64,000 nt of DNA from positions 200,202,325-200,266,324 of the forward strand of contig CM035407.1 of NCBI GenBank assembly GCA_020310875.1, given 5' to 3'. Below are positions 57,006-64,000 of this stretch, in pieces (position 1 is the stretch's first letter; each line of letters opens with the position of its first letter). This DNA is from Ceratopteris richardii (lineage: Eukaryota; Streptophyta; Polypodiopsida; Polypodiales; Pteridaceae). The notes beneath the pieces are model-generated. The model saw only the letters and a list, made by a program, of their open reading frames with translations. It did no database searches and was not told where the DNA came from. Made by a program: the position numbers and the translations under genes.

Positions 57006-60000
57006 TTACCCTCTTCTCTTTTTGGCTTCTTGGGGTGAGACCTTTCGCATGTGGGAGAACATAGGTTGTTGTGGATGTAAGAGCTTCTTAGGTACCCACA
57101 TCTGTAATTGCCCTTGTTGAGCTGCAGCTAACTTCTTAGGCACCCAAACTTGTTGGATACCTTGTGATTGAGCTTGTCTGAGCTGCTTCCTTCGTCTTCT
57201 GGCTTTGTTGGTGTGCATGGATGGGATTTGTGGGGGCAAGGCTAGTGGTTGCTCTCCTTTGCGTACCCATATCTGCTTCATGCTCGGAACTGCTTTTTTA
57301 TCGAATGGTGTCTTTCTATTTGATGTAGCAGTTGTCGTGAACGGTTGTGTTTGCTTGTGTGGTGGACTCACTACTGTGGCTACTTGATTCTTTGGAGAAG
57401 AAGAAAGATCCACCCGCCTTCGAACCTGGTCTTCCACGATTGACTCCTTCTGCATCATAGAGCTTTTGACACATACAACATCTTCTTTCATATGATTAGT
57501 CTTGGAAGAACTAAGAGAGTGTGTGGTGCCATGATCTAGGAGCATGCAGTTCTCTAATTCTAATGTAATGCATTGTTCATGTACCCAAACTTGAAGAATT
57601 TGACTTCTTAGGTTTAAGTTAACTGCACGGTCATAGATCCAATCTTGACCCAAGACAAGTGGTTCTGTAAGGTTCTCATCTTGACATACTAGCGCTTTGA
57701 CTTTCATTGGAACATCTTGAAGGTAGATGGGAAGTTCCACCTCGCCCAAACAAGGGGTTTCCACACCTCCCAATCCTATGAGATAAGCTTCTATGGGATT
57801 GATGTTCAACCCCAAGTCTTGGCAGTAGGAAAGTCTAACTGCACTACTTGCTGCACCTGAGTCAATCAATGCTTTCACCGTCCTTGCACCCTTCCCTTGT
57901 CCTATCTCTATGGTCACAAAGGGTCTTCGGTCAATGACCTGAGAAGTCGCTATGTCTGACTTTTGACACATATCCATGTGATATTTTGGGGCTTTTGAGT
58001 TGACTTCTAGGCCTAATCGCCTTAACTTATTTCGCTTAATACGCTCTCTGGCCTCTACCTGTGCTTCTTCTCTCACTCTTAACTCTTCTTCTTTTCGCTT
58101 CTTCGCAATGTTGAGTCTCATTAGCATATCCTCAGTAAGAGGTTCTTGATATAGCTTGACTCTACAGCCACTAATATAGTTTGGCCAGATATCTCCTTCT
58201 AGAGTGGCCAACTGAACTGCACCACTAGTGGAAATTCTATTAATGATCATGGGTCCATATCCTCTTTTTTCCAACTTACGGGCATGTTGTTTTAGTGTGT
58301 ATACCAACACTAGATCTCCCTCTTTCAATCCCTTATCCTTGATGTGTGCATCAAAGTATGCCTTTTGCCTCTTCTTTGCAGCGTAGATGCCTGCTGCCGC
58401 TCGTAGCCTCGTTTCACCCAAGCGTTCGAGATCAAAGATCCTAGAGGACAATTCATGCCCATTCCACTCATACTCTTGTGCTACTTTTAAGGCAGGGATT
58501 AAGAAATCTAATGGTAGCACAACGTTCTGTCCGAAGACCATCTGAAATGGGGTGGCGTTGAGTACCGTTTTGTAGGCAACTCGATAAGCCCAAACAACAT
58601 GATGAAGTTGTTTGTCCCAATCAGAGCGTTTATTATTTACCAATTTTGTCAATACGTTACAGAGGATCTTATTGGTACTCTCGGCTTGTCCGTTGGCTTG
58701 TGGATGATAGGGGGCGGATTTCTTATGTATCACCAAGAATTCTTGGAGAAGACTTTCAATGACTTCATTCAAGAAGTGTGTGCCTCTATCGCTCACCAAC
58801 TCTATTGGTAGTCCATATCTCGTGAACACATTCTCGAATAAGAACTTAGCCGTAGTCTGAGCATCATTCTTTGTTGTGGCTTTGACTTCTACCCACTTGG
58901 TAAGGTAATCTGTGGCTACAATAATATACTCTACATGGGAGTTTCTAGCAGGGGGATTAATAGGACCTATGAAGTCTATGCCCCACTTGGAAAATGCACG
59001 CCCTCCCATCATTGGCCTCAAAGGCATCTCGTCTTTTCTAACTGGATATTGTGCACGTTGGCATGTGTCACATTTCTTCACATAGGTATGTGCATCCATA
59101 TGAAGAGTGGGCCACCAAAGTCCTGAGAATAGAATGGTCTTAATCACTCGGTCAGGACCAAAATGTCCACCTGCAACACCACTGTGTGCAGTCTCTAAGA
59201 CCCTTAAATAGTCTGATTCATGAACGCACAGTCTTAAGTAACCATCTTTACCTCTCCGGTATAGGTTCTCTCCTACTAAGGCATAGCCTTGAGCCTCTTG
59301 CTCCATATTTTGTCTTCTTGCTAGACTGGCCTCTTTGGGTAATCTTCCCGATCTCATAAACTCTACCAATGGAGCACTCCAATCTGGAATTAATGATACT
59401 TGATAAAGGGTCGCATGCTCCACTGGTGGTCTCTCTCTGCACATTGGACAATTCTTGATCCACTCATTTATTTCTTTGTCCATGCTAGGCCAATACACTC
59501 CTAAACGTTTCAAATTCTGCAATGTTCGTTGTTTAGAATAGTGATTTCCTAGCAATCCCTCATGAGCTTGCTGCAACCAACTACTATGTTCATCATCCTC
59601 GACACAACAAGCTAATACACCCTCAGTATCTTGTTTGTACATGCTTCCTGCCAATATGTGATATTTTTGTGATTTTACAATTTCTTCTTGTGATGTTTTC
59701 ACATTCTTATTTGCAGGGCCGAAGGTTAGGACTGGTACCAACTTATTTGCCCATTTAGGAACAACTTCCAAATTGAACAGATAAGCATCAGGTAGTTCAT
59801 CAGACACTCCTTGTGGTGACTCTCCTGAAGTAATGCGAGAAAGGTGATCTGCCCGAAGGTGGGTTCTACCTTTCCTCACAACAACTTCAAAGTCATACTC
59901 CATTAGTAAGAGGAACCATCTTACTAAGCGTCCAGTATTGCAAGGTTTATTGACCAAATATAACAAAGCTTGATGATCAGTGAAAAACTTGAACTTGTTG

Positions 60001-62318
60001 GCCAATAAATAGTGTCTAAACTTCTTTACAGCATATACCATGCCTAACCCTTCTCGCTCGGTTGTGGTATAATTTCTTTCGGCTGGGTTTAGTTGTCTAC
60101 TAGCATATGCTATGGGCAAATCTAAATTCCCTTCACCTGTGGGTTGTGCTAGCACACATCCTATGGCATGATTGGATGCATCCACATGGACATGGAATGG
60201 CTTATTCCAATCAGGAGTGGTCAATATTGGTGCTGTGCACAAACGTTTCTTCAGTTCATTGAAAGAATTCTCGCATTCGTCGTTCCACTCAAAATTAGAC
60301 AACAAGGCATAAAGGGGTCTAGCTATGATCGCGTACATGTGGATAAACCTACGGTAATATCCACAATGGCCCATAAAGGCTTGTACCTCTTTAACATTCC
60401 TTGGCCTTGGTAGTTCCGCTATGGCTCGTACCTTATCTTCATCTGTTGAGATTCCATTCTTAGAAACAATATGCCCTAAGATTTTACCTTGACGCACCAT
60501 AAACACACACTTTTCTGGGTTTAGACACACTCGATATTCTCTACACTTGTTGAAGATTTGTCTGAGCTCAGGGATGTGAACCCTTCTTTCTTGGGAATGA
60601 GCACATAAATCATCCACATACACTTCTAAGCTCTTTCGCAAGAACTCTTTGAAGACATGACACATGAGCCTTTGGAATGTTGCAGGTGCATTGGTGAGCC
60701 CAAATGGCATCACACGAAATGCAAAGATTCCCCACTCTGTAGCAAAAGCTGTTTTGTGTTGATCTTCTGGGGCAATGGCTACTTGATTGTAACCTGAAAA
60801 TCCATCAAGGAAGCTATAAACTTCCTTGCCTGCAACACGCTCCAAAAGGTGTTCTGTGATTGGAAGTGGATAACTATCTCTAATCGTAGCGGCATTAACT
60901 TTTTTGAGGTTAATACACAGTCGCAACTTCCCGTTCTTCTTGGGTACCACAACAATGGGGGACACCCATTCGGTATGCTCAATCTCATAGATGAATCCGG
61001 CTTCAATCAACCTATCAATTTCTTCTTTTATTTTTGCTGCATAGGTATCATTATATGTGTAGGGCTTCTGTTTGGTGGGCTTAGCATCAGCAGTCATGGG
61101 GATAGTATGAGAGCAAATTCTTGGATCTACCCCTTTCAAGTCTCTATAGTGCCATGCAAACACATCCCTATATTCCCTTAATAGAGCTATGAGCTCCATT
61201 TCTTCTCTTGCACTTAGGTCATCTCCTATATATGTGCATCTCTCTTCGTTCTCTTCAATGGTCACAACAATCTTCTTGGTCTTTTCTTTATTATCATATG
61301 ATTCTCCTATGATGGCCTCTCTCTTAGGCATTCGTACCAAAATTTTGTGGTCGTCAACTTCATATTTCTTGAAGTTTTCTGGTACTTCAAACAATGATTC
61401 CTCCTTTTCTTGTTTCACTGCTTTTCTTTTCTTTTTCTTTTGACTACTCTCACTTCCATCCTTTGAGTTTACTGTTTTAATACTTGTGAGAGGTTCTTCT
61501 TCTTTCTGGGTGAACACTCCTATATCTTCTAGATAGTGCTGCTCTGAGTTAAAGCAACTATCCATCACAATAGACTCCAGATCATCGTCATTCTCTTCTT
61601 CTTCTATGACATCACTAGGGTCACATTCTTCTAGCAAGGGTTGACACATGAACACTGAGATATCATAACCCTCCTCATCACAATGAGGTGTCCACTGTTC
61701 CTCATTGACAGCAATGTCCATGGTGGCTAAGATTTCTGGCCAGCCATGAGGCTCAAACTCCTCATCTGGAAAGATCATCGGTGTGTAGGCTGGGTCTCTA
61801 ACTGATCTATCTCCTAGTGAAGTTCCTTCTTCCCTTGCCTTTAAACGTTTTTCCTCTTCCTTTGCGACTTTGCACATCCACAAATGAGTATCTTCATGCA
61901 GCCATGATGGATCAGGTGAACTTTCAGAATGCACAGAGATGGAATCTTCTTTCACTTTGTGGATAGAATTCCACTGTAGGGGTGGTACATCTCTGAAGGT
62001 GTAATCCTTCAAATTGACCTTGGTGGTAACCCCTAAGTGCTGCAAGTACAAGGAGTTAGTTCCCCAATCCTGTACTATTTGCAATTGTCGTAGGAAGGGT
62101 CTTCCTAGGATCATCTCATAGACATTATTTTTCTCAAAGTCACATATAGCAAATGTGTGCTCAAACTCTACACCACAAGTGGTTAGAGTGATCCCTTCTA
62201 GCAATCCTAGAGGTCTTTCAAAATGACCGTCAGCCATTTGAAGCTTCATTCTAGTTGGTCTTAATGTGGGCTTGCCCCATTGCTTCCACAAGGAGGGTCG
62301 CAATAGCAACACCAGCAC
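57006..62318 (-). CDS. GyX-2 pol polyprotein: PR1 C-terminal half, RT, RNase H, two zinc domains, integrase, PR2
   Basis: An unbroken 1770-codon frame. It has no ATG at its 5' end and would be made as part of gag-pol. Order by residue: rest of protease 1 (to about 90, ILGRPFL); acidic linker; reverse transcriptase (about 400-690, SFLDGFSGYN, MPFGLTNAPATFQ, YVDD 567-570 at 60609-60620); RNase H (about 700-830, FHVHVDASNHAIG); zinc domain 1 (about 898-962, HEGLLGNH...CPMC); zinc domain 2 (about 1024-1087, HSGVAGGH...CDTC); integrase core (WGIDFIGPI, VSDRGTHF, ANGQAESTN; DD35E); C-terminal domain; charged helix; protease 2 (about 1478-1572, ALIDSGAASS, LVLGQDWIYD); and a basic tail with QVWVPKK-type repeats. 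The doubled zinc domain and second protease are not part of the usual gypsy layout. Confidence 0.9.
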   Translation of the reverse strand: MLVLLLRPSLWKQWGKPTLRPTRMKLQMADGHFERPLGLLEGITLTTCGVEFEHTFAICDFEKNNVYEMILGRPFLRQLQIVQDWGTNSLYLQHLGVTTKVNLKDYTFRDVPPLQWNSIHKVKEDSISVHSESSPDPSWLHEDTHLWMCKVAKEEEKRLKAREEGTSLGDRSVRDPAYTPMIFPDEEFEPHGWPEILATMDIAVNEEQWTPHCDEEGYDISVFMCQPLLEECDPSDVIEEEENDDDLESIVMDSCFNSEQHYLEDIGVFTQKEEEPLTSIKTVNSKDGSESSQKKKKRKAVKQEKEESLFEVPENFKKYEVDDHKILVRMPKREAIIGESYDNKEKTKKIVVTIEENEERCTYIGDDLSAREEMELIALLREYRDVFAWHYRDLKGVDPRICSHTIPMTADAKPTKQKPYTYNDTYAAKIKEEIDRLIEAGFIYEIEHTEWVSPIVVVPKKNGKLRLCINLKKVNAATIRDSYPLPITEHLLERVAGKEVYSFLDGFSGYNQVAIAPEDQHKTAFATEWGIFAFRVMPFGLTNAPATFQRLMCHVFKEFLRKSLEVYVDDLCAHSQERRVHIPELRQIFNKCREYRVCLNPEKCVFMVRQGKILGHIVSKNGISTDEDKVRAIAELPRPRNVKEVQAFMGHCGYYRRFIHMYAIIARPLYALLSNFEWNDECENSFNELKKRLCTAPILTTPDWNKPFHVHVDASNHAIGCVLAQPTGEGNLDLPIAYASRQLNPAERNYTTTEREGLGMVYAVKKFRHYLLANKFKFFTDHQALLYLVNKPCNTGRLVRWFLLLMEYDFEVVVRKGRTHLRADHLSRITSGESPQGVSDELPDAYLFNLEVVPKWANKLVPVLTFGPANKNVKTSQEEIVKSQKYHILAGSMYKQDTEGVLACCVEDDEHSSWLQQAHEGLLGNHYSKQRTLQNLKRLGVYWPSMDKEINEWIKNCPMCRERPPVEHATLYQVSLIPDWSAPLVEFMRSGRLPKEASLARRQNMEQEAQGYALVGENLYRRGKDGYLRLCVHESDYLRVLETAHSGVAGGHFGPDRVIKTILFSGLWWPTLHMDAHTYVKKCDTCQRAQYPVRKDEMPLRPMMGGRAFSKWGIDFIGPINPPARNSHVEYIIVATDYLTKWVEVKATTKNDAQTTAKFLFENVFTRYGLPIELVSDRGTHFLNEVIESLLQEFLVIHKKSAPYHPQANGQAESTNKILCNVLTKLVNNKRSDWDKQLHHVVWAYRVAYKTVLNATPFQMVFGQNVVLPLDFLIPALKVAQEYEWNGHELSSRIFDLERLGETRLRAAAGIYAAKKRQKAYFDAHIKDKGLKEGDLVLVYTLKQHARKLEKRGYGPMIINRISTSGAVQLATLEGDIWPNYISGCRVKLYQEPLTEDMLMRLNIAKKRKEEELRVREEAQVEARERIKRNKLRRLGLEVNSKAPKYHMDMCQKSDIATSQVIDRRPFVTIEIGQGKGARTVKALIDSGAASSAVRLSYCQDLGLNINPIEAYLIGLGGVETPCLGEVELPIYLQDVPMKVKALVCQDENLTEPLVLGQDWIYDRAVNLNLRSQILQVWVHEQCITLELENCMLLDHGTTHSLSSSKTNHMKEDVVCVKSSMMQKESIVEDQVRRRVDLSSSPKNQVATVVSPPHKQTQPFTTTATSNRKTPFDKKAVPSMKQIWVRKGEQPLALPPQIPSMHTNKARRRRKQLRQAQSQGIQQVWVPKKLAAAQQGQLQMWVPKKLLHPQQPMFSHMRKVSPQEAKKRRG

Positions 62319-63999
62319 CTGAATCTATGATTGCTTTGGTTGTGTAACCTTGGTAGGTGATTGGAAGATAAGTATTACCTTCTTCACCCTCACACATGTC
62401 CCCTATTTTGTCTAGAGGTATCTCTGGTACCCTTTGCTTAGAGCCTGCTTTTGGCATATTGGACTCAAGTTCTGGGACCTGATCCTTCACATGATTCCAT
62501 AACTCAGGTTTTGCTTTGAGCAACTCTTCTACAGTGAGATGACACTGAACCTTAGTGTTCTTCACGACATCCGTGTTCCTTGGAACCACTGAGTCTTCAT
62601 TTCTTACTAGTATTGTGGGAGCTCTAATCTGGAGTGATTCAGATTCCCATGGGCCTGGAAATTGAGGCAGTTCTTCTAAGGTATTAGATTCAAAATCTAA
62701 TCTTTCGTCTTCTTTTTCTGCTTCATCTTCGTAAATAGATGGAATGTCTTGGGGAAATTGATCACGAAGATCATCAATCTCAGGAATAGGAGGGGAATTA
62801 CCCTTCTCCTTGGCCCATTTCTCCTCTTGTATTTCCCTCAAGAACTCTTGAGAGTACTGTTGAATAGAAGGAGGTATTCCAGCATCCGTGGAATTAGGAA
62901 CATAAGCTCCCCTTGGTGGTGAGCTTCCTCTTTCAATAACTGGTTGAGCCTGTGGAGGTAGAGAAACTTGTGGTTTGTTTACCAACTGCTCTAATCGTTC
63001 TAGTAAGCCCTGGAAATGCAAATCCGATTTGATAGAGTTTGTCTGATTGAACTTTTGACTAGTCTCAAGTATGGCTTGAGCTTGTTCTACCATTTTCATG
63101 CACATTTTCATCCGTTCAATCTCTAAATCTGCTCTAGGGTAACTCTTGTCTAGGTTTGCCGCTGTAGGCCCTTCTTGAAGTCGAGCCTGGTAGGCCTTGA
63201 ACATCATGTCCAAGCCTTCTGGGGTTGGATCTGCAAGAACAGACCCTGGTTGCGGTCTATTTACAATGGGTGGTGGGGTGGGATGAGGTGGAGTGGATGG
63301 AGTTTCGGCATGCGAGGGGCTTTGAGATGCAATGTCTTCTATTTTTGTTTTCGCTTCTTTTAAGCTTTCTTCTAGTTCCGATAACTTTTTATTCCACTTG
63401 CGATTGGCCTTCTCTCTGGTATCCTTCCATGTTCTTGTTTTCCTCTTACTAGGCTCTCCCGATTCACTCGACTCTGATTGTTCTACTGGTTTATCCTGTT
63501 TTAAGGCTTGTGCTCTAGTGACAGCTTGTATAGGAGCCACATTGCTACTACTTGAACTTGGATCTGCCACTAAGCCTACCACATTAATGGGTGTAATCTT
63601 GGGTGCACAAGAGGGGTTTCTTGGACAATCTCTGGGGAGATGGTCTTTGCCACAATCAGGACAAAAAACCTGTATTGTGATAGCCTGTCCTTGACTCGGA
63701 GATGGTGGGTGGGGACAGTCACGAATGAAATGGTCACCATGACATCTGAAACAAGATCCTCTAGGGGCTTGTGGTCTCATTTGTCTCAACTGGGGCCTAG
63801 GGTTAGGATTTGTGTACATGACATTGGAGTATTCTGGCTCCCAATTTTGCTCCATAGGTGGTGCCTCATATTGATACGAGTAAATCTCACTATGTTCAGG
63901 TGACTCTGTGTAATAAGCATGTGGACTACCTTCATGGGAGTAGTCTGAACTATGGGCATGAGAGTCATTATCTGGTATCAATGGGGTTAGTGGCACCAA
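62251..63999 (-). CDS. GyX-2 gag (C-terminal part) and start of protease 1
   Basis: A 582-codon frame open at the window edge, so the capsid lies outside. It contains two zinc knuckles, CFRCHGDHFIRDCP (about 63714-63757) and CPDCGKDHLPRDCP (about 63620-63663), both CX2CX3HX4C. A Lys/Glu-rich coiled coil (about 63330-63450) and a Pro-rich linker follow. A conserved block VGSVLADPTP-like (63230) and an acidic stretch lead to protease 1 with IIDSGAGVAIAT (about 62300-62330). The frame then runs 15 codons out of phase and stops at 62251. In GyX-1 the equivalent position continues without a shift, so a 2-base deletion in GyX-2 is the simplest reading. The overlap with pol is 68 bases. Confidence 0.85.
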   Translation of the reverse strand: MVPLTPLIPDNDSHAHSSDYSHEGSPHAYYTESPEHSEIYSYQYEAPPMEQNWEPEYSNVMYTNPNPRPQLRQMRPQAPRGSCFRCHGDHFIRDCPHPPSPSQGQAITIQVFCPDCGKDHLPRDCPRNPSCAPKITPINVVGLVADPSSSSSNVAPIQAVTRAQALKQDKPVEQSESSESGEPSKRKTRTWKDTREKANRKWNKKLSELEESLKEAKTKIEDIASQSPSHAETPSTPPHPTPPPIVNRPQPGSVLADPTPEGLDMMFKAYQARLQEGPTAANLDKSYPRADLEIERMKMCMKMVEQAQAILETSQKFNQTNSIKSDLHFQGLLERLEQLVNKPQVSLPPQAQPVIERGSSPPRGAYVPNSTDAGIPPSIQQYSQEFLREIQEEKWAKEKGNSPPIPEIDDLRDQFPQDIPSIYEDEAEKEDERLDFESNTLEELPQFPGPWESESLQIRAPTILVRNEDSVVPRNTDVVKNTKVQCHLTVEELLKAKPELWNHVKDQVPELESNMPKAGSKQRVPEIPLDKIGDMCEGEEGNTYLPITYQGYTTKAIIDSGAGVAIATLLVEAMGQAHIKTN

Positions 64000-64000
64000 A

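Larger units (their letters stand above)
54702..64000 (-). mobile_element. Ty3/gypsy retrotransposon GyX-2, near-intact, runs off the window
   Basis: A minus-strand element with 3' LTR, polypurine tract, a 1.7-kb segment after pol, a 1770-codon pol frame and a gag frame open to the window edge. The only coding defect I can see is a 2-base difference relative to GyX-1 just after the first protease active site (62289-62298), which places gag-PR and pol in different frames. All catalytic motifs of reverse transcriptase, RNase H, integrase and both proteases are present. The 5' LTR lies beyond 64000. Confidence 0.88.

Overview
This window looks like intergenic DNA from a large, repeat-rich land-plant nuclear genome. 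I found no intact host gene. Almost everything I can identify is transposable-element sequence: plant-type Ty1/copia and Ty3/gypsy LTR retrotransposons, one large hAT DNA transposon, one small terminal-inverted-repeat element and many micro- and minisatellites. Plant origin is supported by a copia primer-binding site of the initiator-Met tRNA type (TGG...AGAGCC), gypsy sites of the TGGCGCC/TGGCACC type, and an 850-residue transposase with the zinc finger and RNase H-like fold seen in plant hAT proteins. Two short PPR-like fragments resemble the expanded PPR families of ferns and other non-flowering plants. That hint is weak and I do not name a species.

Left half (1-24941), a nested stack on the plus strand. 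A decayed copia remnant (1-1568) carries a second copia element (LTR 1569-1953, gag to 3027). That is interrupted at 3028 by a Ty3/gypsy element I call GyX-1 (5' LTR 3028-3606, pol to 14270). An LTR of the same GyX family in the opposite orientation (14271-14904, with polypurine tract and 3' remnant to 15391) abuts it. A different, more G+C-rich gypsy element (TatY, LTR 15392-16423, internal to about 22185) follows. TatY has lost protease and reverse transcriptase by internal deletion but carries extra coiled-coil ORFs downstream of integrase. Then comes a 423-bp tandem duplication and unassigned AT-rich DNA.

Middle (24942-54701). A copia element with both LTRs and a near-matching target duplication lies at 24942-30368. 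A minus-strand copia (C1) is split in two (32130-33748 and 53192-53715) by a gypsy element, Gy3 (about 33749-53191). Gy3 itself holds a 944-bp inverted-repeat element (35254-36197) and a 9.1-kb hAT transposon (43472-52595) with a perfect 8-bp target duplication (GTGTTGAC) and an open transposase frame.

Right end (54702-64000, minus strand): GyX-2, a much better preserved member of the GyX family, with 3' LTR, polypurine tract, a 1770-codon pol frame and gag running off the window.

The most unusual content is the GyX family. Both copies encode two complete HX6HX30CX2C integrase zinc-binding domains in tandem and a second retropepsin-like domain after the integrase, in addition to the normal protease before reverse transcriptase. 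The inferred order is gag (short zinc knuckles) - PR1 - RT - RNase H - zinc domain 1 - zinc domain 2 - integrase core - PR2 - tail with repeated WVPK-like motifs. The same layout in two diverged copies argues that it is a property of the family and not a local accident.
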